Positions 22,303-35,612 of a stretch of DNA of 64,000 nt are shown in pieces. This stretch comes from Spinacia oleracea. Its lineage: Eukaryota; Streptophyta; Magnoliopsida; Caryophyllales; Amaranthaceae. Positions within the stretch are counted from its first letter, which is position 1. Every line of letters starts with the position of its first letter. Location of the stretch: contig NC_079489.1 of NCBI RefSeq assembly GCF_020520425.1, positions 83,334,810 to 83,398,809 of the forward strand, written 5' to 3'. The position numbers and the translations under genes were made by a program. The notes below the pieces were generated by a model. That model was not told where the DNA came from, searched no databases, and saw nothing but the letters and a program-made list of their open reading frames with translations.

Positions 22303-23100
22303 TCATGCATCAACAACTCCCTTTTCGGTTATTTTAAACCTACATACATTTAACTCTAGCGTAGATGATAACAAGATACTTATCATTCTTACGTAACTTT
22401 GGTCTGCGGAATTAGTTGATTTTGATAAGAATAACCTTGTTCCTATATTCCGAGTCCATCCGTTGCCCAGAGCAGGCCGAACCTTCCTTCCGGAGGACAT
22501 CATGAAATGTGTAGAGGAATCGGAATCAGTTGGAAACACATCAATAACATTATTGACCACTAGGACGGCAACATTGTATTGGGATGCAATGGACTTCAAA
22601 CCGTATCCAATTGCACGAAGCAATTGTGTTCGTGACTCTAGCCCTTGAGCCGTGTTCTCAAAATGGCTAGTGCAAATACTTGCAATAGAGTCTATAACAA
22701 CTAACCTGACATGCCTGCATGTGTTGTGCGACTGTTTAATCAACTTTACAACCCAGTCAAGTACGTCAGGTAACTCATACGGTGATTCAACCTGTTTGGT
22801 TGTTATATGATCACAGGGGTTGTCATTGGGATCAAGAGAGGTCTCTAAAATGAAGGGTATTAGAGAAGTTAACCTTCGAATTGGAAAAGGTCCAATTGAG
22901 TGTATATAAATGGTTGCCCCATACATTCCACCCACAGACGGAGGTAATTGACATGCAATACTAGTTTGAAGGCAAAGTTGTGTCTTACCGGTCGCATTCT
23001 CCCCGCATAATTCAGTCACTTCACCAACACTTATTCCACCTTGCAAAATACTATCAATAGAATCGCACTTCGTTGTAATTTTTGGATGATTTGCTGACAT
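22303..23100 (-). CDS. XRCC3-like RecA/RAD51-family ATPase, intronless, 265 aa
   Basis: Single open frame from ATG at 23100. It has a RAD51-paralog ATPase core: Walker A GENATGKTQ (residues about 33-41), followed by LCLQTSIACQLPPSVGG, a serine/proline loop with IYIHSIGPFPIRRL, and Walker B LVVIDSIA (about 132-139). The LPPSVGG and FPIRRL signatures point to XRCC3 among RAD51 paralogs. XRCC3 with RAD51C acts in homologous recombination and resolution of strand-exchange intermediates in the nucleus. The protein is short, lacking about 40 N-terminal residues of typical XRCC3 before the ATPase core, but it reaches the usual C-terminal ITxxGV ending. It is convergent with the Ulp1-like gene, with a 145-bp gap. 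Absence of introns suggests retrocopying or capture by a mobile element. Whether it is active is unknown. Confidence 0.8.
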   Translation of the reverse strand: MSANHPKITTKCDSIDSILQGGISVGEVTELCGENATGKTQLCLQTSIACQLPPSVGGMYGATIYIHSIGPFPIRRLTSLIPFILETSLDPNDNPCDHITTKQVESPYELPDVLDWVVKLIKQSHNTCRHVRLVVIDSIASICTSHFENTAQGLESRTQLLRAIGYGLKSIASQYNVAVLVVNNVIDVFPTDSDSSTHFMMSSGRKVRPALGNGWTRNIGTRLFLSKSTNSADQSYVRMISILLSSTLELNVCRFKITEKGVVDA

Positions 23101-23800
23101 TCTTTTACTTTAATTTACTTTTACACTAAACAACCATTAATATATATACAAGTTGTATTGTGCTACACTAAACTTGGATGTCAACAAGAAGATTAATTAT
23201 GTCACTCAAACTCATACAAACTACACAGAAACTTAAACAATTATTTCTACAATTTGAAAATTACTAACAAAATACCACAAATAAAGACGCCAACATTTTC
23301 AACAACAAATGTGAACAAAATAAATGTAAAAATATTCCATTGTAGTAAATTTTATTTAATTAATTAATCGTTGTATGCGTGTCAACGACCTGTAATTAAA
23401 GACGGTATTCTAATTACTTTTATCAGCACGTGGAGCATTAAGTCACACTATTACTATATTCTGGACGCAAATGAGGCAATGGCTTCGGCCTCACGTCACA
23501 ATGGTTACTGCCTTAACATAGAGCATTTCTTCCCCTTTGGTCTGAGGTTCGATACCTGGTAGCAGCGGCATTATGCATATTAACCTTCCCCCCACCCCCC
23601 CTAACCCGCACACTTTTTTTTGTAGCTTTTCCCCATACTATTTTGATGTCAAATTCAGTTCAACGCTTTGCGTTTATTTAAAGTTAAAAATTAGATTAAA
23701 TTTAAAAAGTACCAATAAACAAACTTCAAATGACAATCTAGCGCAAAAATTCCATACAGATAATACGGTACCCAATTCATTATAACATTGATAAAAACAA
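23101..23800. other. Intergenic between XRCC3-like and FAR1-type genes
   Basis: A/T-rich. The part 23461-23560 is less A/T-rich and includes a GGTTCGATACC resembling a pol III B box, but no cloverleaf or clear A box was made out. A C-rich run lies at 23585-23602. No gene was identified. Confidence 0.35.
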
Positions 23801-26553
23801 CTACATGGTCAATCTTCCTCCAAGTCTTGTGTTCCATTCAAAGGTAACATAATCAAAAGTTTGAGATATATCTTCGGACAAATTTATTTGAGATGATTCA
23901 GGAATGTCTTCTAAAACAGGTCCAATGGATGAAGAATATAAACGGGCATCCTGAACGTTGTTCGCATGCTCTTGCCTTGCCCGGTAGCTAGGAATATGGC
24001 CATAAGTAGACCTTATGAGTTCCTACAATTAATTACCGTAACTTGTATGAATTATAAGTCGTAATAAAAAATAAACATTCAAATAAAAAAAAAAAAACAA
24101 TTTTACATTACCTCGTTCGCTGCAATCTCAGCGTGATTACATGCTTGGTTCTTCTTTGATTTGTCGTAAATTGAATACGGTCCTTTCTTAGACCGCCCAA
24201 CATGCCTCTTATCAATGGGGGTTTTAATGGCACCATCCTCAGCAGGTTGAGATGCCCTCTTTAGGGCACGTTCATTACACTCCCTCGGTCGTAGCCTACG
24301 ACGACCAAATACGTTACGTGCTTCGGGATCCCACCAACAAATAGACTGATCACCTCCTTCACCAGTCTTTCTTATACCAACTGCATCCTCCATTTTCAGC
24401 CTAAGACTATCAGTGCCTTCCGTATATAACTTGTAGGCAGCTTCATTGCGCATGGCTAATTCTTTCAAATAATTATGCCTTTGGGAAAGCTCTTTAGCTT
24501 TGGCTAACGTTGCGGTTTCTTCAGGATCATAGTATGAAACCCTAACACTCTCATACGACCTAACTTGCTTCGTCCATCTATCTAGTATATATTTCTCCGG
24601 TATAAATTGGAAATCCTCCACATCCATTTCTTTGAGTATGTGCCTACATAAAATACCCCTAAATTCAAACAACTGACATGAGCAACTGACTTCCCCCTTA
24701 ACCTTATCTACTTTAACAACGTAACTTTTGAACCTTTTCCTCCAATGAGGGGAGGTGAGTTTCTCATCTGCTCTATACAATACAAGTGACCCTATTGCAT
24801 TGGTTTTGGTTACGTTCGTATGGGTTAAACCTTTACGCTCATTCACAACCGCAGCAAACATCTCATTGGTGTATACAGTATGCAACACATACTCAGCTAA
24901 CACACTCTTGTCCACATCAAGTTTAGGAGGCTTATCTATACTATTATGATTATCCTTCGACTCTTCCTCTGCCTTTATCTTCATACAGAACTCGTAGTTT
25001 TTAATGAACTGCGTTAATCCACAATCTAAGTTTACATGAATTTTGAATGTGCGATTCATACCTTCACTTCGTTGCGTAGAGGACATTCCAGCCCAAAATT
25101 TACCTCTATTGTACGCTGGTGCCCATTGCCGACGTTTATCATACGCATCCAGCATCCAACCCTGACGTTGATTATATTTGTCCATCACAAGACACCAAGC
25201 CTCATCAAACTCCTCGGGATCGAGCATGTCATGAACGGCGGTTCTAATTAGCGTGTCGATGCTTTTCCATTCATCGAGCTTGCCGAGATTGCGAGAGGCA
25301 TTTTGTAGCATGTGCCACAAACAAAGCCTATGAGGAACCCAAGGGAAAACTATGCTTATCGCTCTACCTATTGCCTTGTCTTGATCGGTTATAATTCCCT
25401 TAGGAGGCTTTCCCATGCACTTAAGCCATTCCTCAAAGACCCAAACAAAACTCGGAGTGTCTTCGTGTGAGATTAAAGCGGCAGCAAAAACAATTGACCT
25501 CCCATGGTGGTTGACGCCAACAAACGGGGCAAATGGCATACGATACCTAGTTAATTCAGTAATTATTACTGTGTGAAGTAGGATGGAAAAACAATATCAA
25601 GTTTACTATTATCGCATGCATACAAAATAACATTACAATAACATGCACTACCACATGCACAATTAATTCAATTTCAAGAAGACTAAACTAAATAACCCAT
25701 AAAACAAACAACCACAGTTATGTAATAGAAACAAATAAATAATAAAATAACATACCTGTTGCTAGAAAAGGTGGTGTCGAAACTGATCACATCCCCGAAA
25801 TATTTGCAACTTCCTCTACTACGCGCGTCGGACCAGAATGCGTTCTTTAAAATACCCTCTTCATCTCGTTCTATAGAACTATAAAAATCGCCATTCAGAT
25901 CTCGTTGTGCTTTAAAATACTCTTCAAGTGCAACAGCATCCCCTTTCTCAAACATGGTTTTACGACGTTCAACAGCTATGGCGTTCCTCAAATCTTTTTT
26001 GTTGAACGTCATATTATCAAAACCACCCTTTTCAATCAATTGCGTGCCAAAGTTTCTACTAATGCTAACACCGGCACGTTCATTTATCATTACCCTATCA
26101 AAGGTAGCACTACCGATGCTTCTATAGTTAACCATCATCCTACTATTTTCGGGCAATAGAGGATGATTATGCACCAAATCACAACTAATAACTACAAACT
26201 CTCCGTTTTTCTCTTTACCATAAAAAAAACGTTGCAACCAGTAACATTAGACCCGACACTAGATTTCACGCCACCTTTCTTACACTTTAATCTGATCATC
26301 TCCATCGTATGAGGCCTAGCCTCAAGCTCACCAATACCAACTCTACTAACACCCTTATCCTGTACTCCTTCTTAATCTTACTACATATTACAAACAACTC
26401 AAAACCAGTCATGTACGCATAACGATTGCAAAATTCAAAAAACTCACTACCGGACTCAAAACACATTCCTGGACAAGGGGTGGTTGGCGTAGTTGAATTC
26501 ACAATAGTTCCTTCTCCGACGTCAGGTTCAACATTAAGGTCTATACTAACCAT
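23801..26553 (-). pseudogene. FAR1/FRS-type Mutator-like transposase with two 1-nt frameshifts
   Basis: Join of 26553-25756, 25546-24112 and 24022-23801; splices are clean (TAGCAACAG/GTATGT, then CTAG/GTATCG). Exon 1 starts MVSIDLNVEPD and carries a FAR1 DNA-binding region (FEFCNRYAYMTGFELF, then DLVHNHPL). Exon 2 holds the MULE transposase core: first Asp in FDTTF at the exon 1 end, MPFAPFVGVNHHG, second Asp in IITDQDKAIG, CLWHM, and the Glu of TQRSEGMN. A SWIM zinc finger (CSCQLFEFRGILCRHIL) follows. Exon 3 is a 73-residue tail. In exon 1 the frame slips twice, near KIKKE (about 26350) and in the T-run near 26225. Each looks like a 1-nt deletion, and adding two bases restores the phase needed at the splice. 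Exons 2-3 are fully open. It could be recent decay or homopolymer sequencing error. A domesticated FRS gene is the alternative. Confidence 0.78.
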
Positions 26554-29047
<2,494 letters not shown>

Positions 29048-31626
29048 GTTTAAGCAATATTGCAATGATTGAGGATAGATTAAGATTAAGAGCTTCTAAG
29101 TATAGTATTGGTTGAGAGAGGATCGATATTCTTGATATCACTAACTTATTTTAGGTGTTCTAGTTCTTAATACCGGAATTTTGGTTTGGTTGATTTAATA
29201 ATGTTTAGTTGATTTGTTTGGATATTAAGGTTTGAGTGGTCGTATAATGTTTGTTTACAAGTGGTTTACTTTGTTATTGTTTGTTTCTCTTGTTTTGGAC
29301 CTTTATTTTTAATTAAGAAAGTCCTCGACGCAGCAGCATCAACCCACATATAGCAGCATTAAGAAAGTTCTCCTACCGCATCCTCTTTGATGGAATTGAA
29401 TTTCGTTCCTTTCTCCCATCTTTCGCCCTTAATTCTTCACCTTAATCTTCGTTCAATCTGTGAGCTTGACGGTAATTGGATATGAGATTGAATTAACTAT
29501 TCTGATTTAGGGGGCTGGTACTCCGTATGCCGCTATGCGACACTAATTTATGTCGTTCATCTCTCCTTTTATCTTTTGTTTCTTCCCTTCCATTGATAAA
29601 ATCTCCATTTATGCCGTCATCTTTTACCGTCGCCGCCGCCGCCATACCCGCACTAACACCGGCTTTCTCAGCCTCACCGACCAACTGTTGCGACCCCTGA
29701 CCGTTTATGTTGCCGTCGACCTCAAGAAAAAAAGAAAAAAACTTGAGACTGATTTCGTTTAAACGATTAAATTGGTAAATTAACACACCAGAATTCTGAT
29801 ATAATGTTTTAACAATACATTTTCCTAAGTACGATATATACGTAGTACTTAAAAGGCGTTAACATTACCTCAAAAAAAAAAAAAAAAAAAATGTTAACAC
29901 GCCACTTAAAATACACTATTGTTTAAACGAGTAATTAGAAAATTAACACCCGAACAATAATATGTTTTTCCAAATCAAATTATGTTTAATTTGGCATTTA
30001 AATATAGACTTTTGTCATTCATGTTACTTAAAAACTTCTATTAAAGATGGCACTGGGCTGGCCGTCCCAAAGCACGACATGAAAAAAACATGATCTGGCA
30101 CGGGCATGCCACAATAAACAACGTCATAAAGGAAAAATTTCAGAAATAAATAAGGAAAACTTTGCCAGATCATAACAAATTACTGAACTAATGAAACAAC
30201 AACTAACAACCGACAAAAAGCCAAAATTAAAAAGGGAATTTTTTTTACCAAATACTTAATTACAGTTAACTTAACCCACCAAAATCGGAGCCAGAAATTA
30301 AAATGGAATTTTATTTTACCAAATACATACAACCAACTAACCCACCGTAATGACACAAAAAAAATTAAAAAAAATTAAAAAAAGTCAAAAAGTCAATCAA
30401 TTAACGGTAACTTTTGTGTAAGACCGCCTTACGGGAAAGACCACTTTGATTGTTTAACTAATTGGTTTCATTTCTTAACTAATTAGTTTTAGTTCTTAAC
30501 TTATTAGTTTCATTGTTTAACTAATTAGTTTCAGTGCTTAACTAATTAGTTTCAGTGCTTAACTAATTAGTTGCAGTGCTTAACTAATTTATGACACTAA
30601 GGTGATCTTTTGTGTAAGACCGCCTTACATAAAAGTTTGTAATCAACTAACCCTTAATTTTCTCCTCCATAATGTACGTTTGTTAATGTTAAATTGTTAA
30701 TAACTTGGAAAACGATGATAAAATCCTTTATTTATCTACATTTTAATTCATAACCCCTTAATTCTCTCCATTTTAATTCATTAAAAAAAAAATATGCTGC
30801 AGTCCAAATGGTGGAATGGCGCTCAATGCTGCAGTCCAAATAATCCACTCAACGGCGTTCTTTCTCTACTCGCAATCAAAACCTAATTTCCGAAATCATT
30901 TTTTTCAATTTCTCTAAGAAAAAAGTCAATCGATTTTTGAAATCATTTTTTTCAATTTCTCTAAGACACACACTACTTATATGTTAATTTTCTTTACTTT
31001 AGTACTACAATTTAGATTTTTTGTCGTATAATATGTGTATTATATTGTTTAACTATGTAAATGCTAGAGACTATATCTAATTTTTCTTCACATGAACTTT
31101 TTGAACAGTTTTTCTAGCCATAACGCGATTGTTAGTTTTTATATAACCTCGCACGCATAGCATGCATATAAGACTAGTAAAGCATAATCAAGCACAAGCA
31201 TGATATCGTGAGCCATGGGCACCATTTTTTGGAAAAAGAAATGGGCCGACACAACCTGTCACGTCGAAGCACATGGAATACTATAATTACCCTTATTAGC
31301 CATAGAAGGATAAACGCAACCATAACCAATATATTTTTGGAAATGTTTCAACTTTGTTTTTGTTAAGGTGAAATATAAATAATATTCCAGGATAAGAGAA
31401 AATCAGACAACAATATGGTTGGACTTAGCCCTTGTTCTTTGGGGTTGATATGAACTTAACTTAATTAAATAATAAATAATTAAAAATTAAAAATTAAAAA
31501 TTAAAAATTAAAAATTAAAAATTAATTAATTAAAAATAGATAAAAAAAATTAATAATAAATTAATTATTAATAATTAATAATCCGTAAATAATTAATAAA
31601 TAATAATAAAAATGATAAATAATAAA
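29048..31626. other. Intergenic with minisatellites and low-complexity DNA
   Basis: No credible gene. It holds an A-run near 29870-29891, a minisatellite at 30449-30600, a 26-bp tandem duplication (AAATCATTTTTTTCAATTTC units at about 30891 and 30939), and AT-rich simple repeats at 31440-31625 including an (AAATT)n-like run at about 31468-31525. Confidence 0.55.
30413..30627. repeat. Minisatellite bounded by two copies of a TTTGTGTAAGACCGCCTTAC motif
   Basis: Units of about 21-22 bp containing TTAACTAATTAGTTTCAGTG repeat six to seven times (30449-30600). The direct copies TTTTGTGTAAGACCGCCTTAC lie at about 30413 and 30607. Each copy holds an inverted pair, GTAAG and CTTAC. This could be the remains of a MITE expanded by slippage. 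Confidence 0.6.
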
Positions 31627-32116
31627 TCTATACTAATATATTAAAAGGCGTTTTGAAGAACGTATACGTGTCACGTAGACCTCTCCTTATTACGCCACGT
31701 CACCACTAATTAGCATCATGACATGTCATTACAACAAGAAACATCTAATAAGGATCGAACACAAGACCTCTTTGTTAAAAATTACACTTCTTACCATCTT
31801 AACCAAATACAACTTATGTAATATCTTTCTATATAAGCAAATATATTCTTTTTACAATAAACATTACATGAATAAAAGTGAATGCAAAAAAGGAAATGAT
31901 TATTTAATTTATAAATGTACAGTTATTAATTTGAAGAAAAGGATCCGGCTTTGTTTAGATTTTTGGATGTGGGGTTTTACATCTGGGAGGTTGTTGATCG
32001 GCCACTAATCTTATGTCACCACCGTAATTTGATTGATTACATCATCTCTACGTGAACATAATTAAAAAAACCCCGAATAAAAGTCAAAACCCGGGATAAC
32101 GCCAGGGCTACACACT
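31627..32116 (+). mobile_element. Non-autonomous Helitron, 490 bp
   Basis: Starts TCTATACTAATATATTAAAAG (5' TC with the plant Helitron start motif) and ends CACACTAG (CTRR). It lies between host A (31626) and T (32117), the expected AT target. An imperfect hairpin (CCCGGG ATAACG CCAGGG) sits 11 nt before the CTAG. No rep/helicase coding is present, so it would move only with help from an autonomous element. A 96-codon open frame inside is not similar to anything I know. Confidence 0.82.
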
Positions 32117-32686
32117 AGTTAATAGTAAAAATAAGTTATACGAAGTATATTATAATAATAAATAATAGTAATAATAGTAATAATAATACTTCATATAAAT
32201 AACAAAAATAACACGGAGTACGTTGAAATGTTGAATTGAATTGCATTCACCGGTTCTCCTGTAAATGGATCATCCGGAACCACAAGAATCCTTAGTTCGA
32301 ATTGGATTCCAAACTTATCACCCTGAATCTCTTCGTATCTTTTTTGGTATTTATTAAATGTATCAATTTTTTTTAATCATTTTTATTGTTCTTATTCCTC
32401 CTTTTTTCGGATGATGGATCATTTTATCCTAAAGATTTCATTTCAATTGGAATTTGGTAACTTAACTAAATGCTCCTGAATTGAACTGAAGTGTCAAATA
32501 AAGCCTAAAACTGCAATTAAACCAAAAAAAACAAAAACAGAGCCTTAGTGGAAAGGGAAGGCAAGTGAGGATGGATACTTGGTTAGAGAAGAGGCCGGAT
32601 CGAGATCGTATTTATCGGTATAGAGTACGTGTAAAATTCGGGTCTTGGGGTTTTTATTTTAAATATCATGTTGCAATATCTATATA
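32117..32686. other. Intergenic
   Basis: Contains short AT-rich repeats (TAATAATAG units near 32160-32190) and otherwise unique-looking sequence. No gene was identified. Confidence 0.35.
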
Positions 32687-33012
32687 CTCCCTCCGTCCCT
32701 TAATACTCGCACCGATTTGACCGGTGCGAAGGTTAAGACACTTGAATTGACTTATTAATTTAATGGGTGTTAGTTGATAGTGGAGTATTTTTTTTAATAT
32801 AGTTAGTGGAAAATGTGTAAGGGATGAGGAGTAGTGAGTGGGGATGTGAATTTTTAAATGATTTCTTGTAGGGAGTAAGGGTGTAGGTGGGTTAGTAGGT
32901 AAGTGTGAGAAATAATATAATATTGGTAAAGATTTCCATTTATAGAAGCGGTGCAAATATTAAGGGACGACCCGAAAAGGAGAGCGGTGCGAGTATTAAG
33001 GGGCAGAGGGAG
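32687..33012. mobile_element. Stowaway-type (Mariner) MITE, 326 bp
   Basis: Terminal inverted repeats CTCCCTCCGTCCCTTAATAC (32687) and its reverse complement near 32984-33012 (GAGTATTAAGGGGCAGAGGGAG, one mismatch region), flanked by TA on both sides. CTCCCTCCGT is the classic Stowaway terminus. Confidence 0.9.
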
Positions 33013-33106
33013 TAAATATATTAAAAAGTTGTTTCTAAACATGTTCACGTGCCATATGGCACTCACTTTTGTCTTCTTTTTTTTTGGTTAAATGCGAGTG
33101 ACTAAC

Positions 33107-33916
33107 ATTAATTTAGGAAGTTACCATAGTTTGTTACATCAGGATTAGCATTCCCATGATCAATGTTTATGGGTAAGCTAATGGTAGCATCATTGCTCTC
33201 ATACACATGTTTAAACAAATCCTTTGGGGGGTTAAGGGGTACAGGCCCAACATGTATGGAATTAGAAATCCTAGCATTCCTAGCCACATGGTTCGCCTCT
33301 TTGACTTGTTCCTGAGGTACATTCCGTAGCACGTCTAGCTCTATCTTTTGCAGGGACTCCCTACACAATGAATACACATTAGTGAGTCTGTCCTTCGGTG
33401 AGTTCCGGTCATTGATGCTCAACACCACTCTTTGACAGTCCACCAAAATGGTAAGATCTTTCCAGGAGTTTTGAAGGAACCATTTGATGCAGTGGAAGAT
33501 GGCGATATTTCTGCAGTAAGTGGATTAGTTGCTGTAGTATGGCCCGCCATGCCCGCGAGCCATTGGTGATTTTGTAACCTGCATATAGCTGCATAACCCA
33601 CAGATAGAGAGTTTTGGCAGGAAAAAGCATCTACTTGGACATAAAAGCAAGAATTTACTAAATCCAGAGGCTTAGAGGAAGGCCTGGTGGTATTGTTCTG
33701 CCTAGAATTTATCATTTCTTTTGACAACATTTGGTTCCTTTTCCAAACTCCCGCAATAGGTTTTGATTCTTTTTTAAAGACCCACAGGTTCCTCCTAAGC
33801 CAAATGGACCAGGGAGAGTTAATAAAGAGAGCAGGCCACGAGTGGAAACAATATCATCTAGGTCAGTCCTTTTCAGATTATAGACTACCCAATCCTCGAA
33901 AGGAGAGTGGTTGTTT
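33107..33916 (-). pseudogene. LINE fragment: zf-RVT end and RNase H-like (RVT_3) domain
   Basis: Minus strand, frameshifted. Positions 33916-33780 resemble the zf-RVT region (SPWSIWLRRNLWVF). Positions 33680-33420 start the RNase H-like domain (VQVDAFSCQNSLSVGYAAICR, with the usual Asp-Ala). After a frameshift near 33430-33540, 33440-33260 continues with LVDCQRVV and VKEANHVARNAR, the helix bearing the Asn-x-x-Ala-x-x-x-Ala motif. This order is typical of the C-terminus of plant L1-type retrotransposon ORF2. No reverse transcriptase is adjacent. Confidence 0.75.
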
Positions 33917-34201
33917 GTGAGCCATAAGCATATATTTCTACGTTACTCCGACACTTCGTCTGACGGCGTGTGTCGGTGTCGACAAGACCCGACACTCGAC
34001 ACGTGTCCGGAGAGGTGTCGACACCGGTGTCGAAAAAGAGTCGGGAATTCAGTGTCGGAATCGGGTGGAGAAAAGAAAGGAGTACAAAAATTCAAATTTT
34101 GTCATTCAAAATGTATACAACATATAAATCGTCTTACCCAAACCTATGGCACTGGATCTTGAAGATTTTGAAACCCTAGATCTAGCAATTGGAGGCCGGG
34201 G

Positions 34202-35599
34202 TGTTAGGTTATGATACATATGACAAAACATAAATCATGCGGAAAACCTTAATGCCAGGAAACATATTATTTACACATAATCATTTAGCATAATTCAGAT
34301 GCATACACTTTGTAGCGTGCCCTCCCTAGCTGCGCCCGAACCGAACAAGAACAAGTCTTTAGGACTCCAAGTGTCGTCCCACCGTAGATAGTCCACAGCA
34401 CGTCCGGATCCGCCTTAAGCTTGACCAACTAGAATCGCCCTTAAGGTTCTAAGAATTTTCGGCTAATAGGCTACAAGTGTTTGGTTGATTTTGTTCCAAA
34501 ATCTTACCTTTGAATACTTCAATCCTCGATGTAAATATGTGACTCTAGGCACCTATTTATAGAGTTTATGGAAAGGAATTATAATCCTATTAGGATACTA
34601 ATTAGTTTAATTAGAATTTCATTAAAACTCTTTTAAACTAATTCTATCTTTATTAGGATTAGGATTTAATCAATGAACGAATTCCATCAGCTTTAGGATT
34701 CGTATCGAACACAAACGTTGCACGACCACGAGCGTACCGCACAGCCCGCGCAGGCCTTGCGGCCCACACGAGCAGGCGCTGCTCGCAGCCCACGAGCGTC
34801 AGCCCGCGCGCGCGCCTTGGCCTTTGCTGGGCCTGGCCTTGCGCTGGGCCTGGCGTGGCCTTGGCTGCGTTTGTGTTGGGCGCTTGGCTTGCTGGACGCG
34901 GGCCTGGCTTCGTGATGGGCCTTCGTCTAGCAAGTCTCGACCGATGCTAATTCGTACGATACGCTTCCGATTAAATTCTCGATTCCGGAATTCATTTCCG
35001 ATACGAACAATATTTAATATTTCCGATTCCGGAATTAATTTCCGTTTCGAACGAATATTTAATATTTTCGTTTCCGGAATTATTTTCCGATTTCGATAAT
35101 ATTTCCGATTCTGACAATATTTCCGTTTCCGGCAATATTTCCGATTCCGGCAATATTTCCATTTCCAATAATATTTTCCGATACGTACCATGATTCCGTT
35201 TCCGGCAACATCTACGACTTGGATAATATTTATATTTCCGAAACGATCCATATTTCCGTTTCCGGCAATATCATCGTTTCCGGAGTATTCACTTGCTTGC
35301 CTTTGACGATCTCAGCTCCCACTGAAACCAAGATCCGTCGATTCCGAATATCCATAGATGGAGTATTTAATGCCATTAAATACTTGATCCGTTTACGTAC
35401 TATTTGTGTGACCCTACGGGTTCAGTCAAGAGTAAGTTGTGGATTAATATCATTAATTCCACTTGAACTGAAGCGGCCTCTAGCTAGGCATTCAGCTCAC
35501 TTGATCTCACTGAATTATTAACTTGTTAATTAATACTGAACCGCATTTATTAGACTTAACATTATATGCATACTTGGACCAAGGGCATTATTTCCTTCA
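34202..35599 (-). repeat. Left (3') LTR of the copia-like element
   Basis: 1,398 bp. Contains a GC-rich block (about 34720-34930, runs of GCG/GGCC) and a tandem region of TTTCCG, TTCCGGCAATA-type units (34960-35290). The same order occurs in the right LTR and, inverted, in the LTR at 59999-61350. Confidence 0.92.
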
Positions 35600-35612
35600 G
35601 TCTCCCACTTGT
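35600..35612 (-). other. Polypurine tract of the copia-like element
   Basis: The minus strand reads AAGTGGGAGAC immediately before the LTR start TGAAGGAAATAATG. Confidence 0.75.

Noticed and set aside
23461-23580. Possible tRNA or SINE remnant (GGTTCGATACC box B-like motif)
   Set aside because: No cloverleaf, convincing A box or 3' tail could be made; one short motif is not enough.
29493-29786. 97-codon minus-strand frame with Ala-rich segment
   Set aside because: Overlaps a GCC trinucleotide-rich stretch, has no recognisable domain and no supporting splice or neighbour context.
34718-35251. Arg/Ala-rich and Ser/Phe-rich frames on both strands
   Set aside because: Produced by the GC-rich block and TTCCGG tandem units of the copia-like LTR; the same frames recur in the other LTRs.
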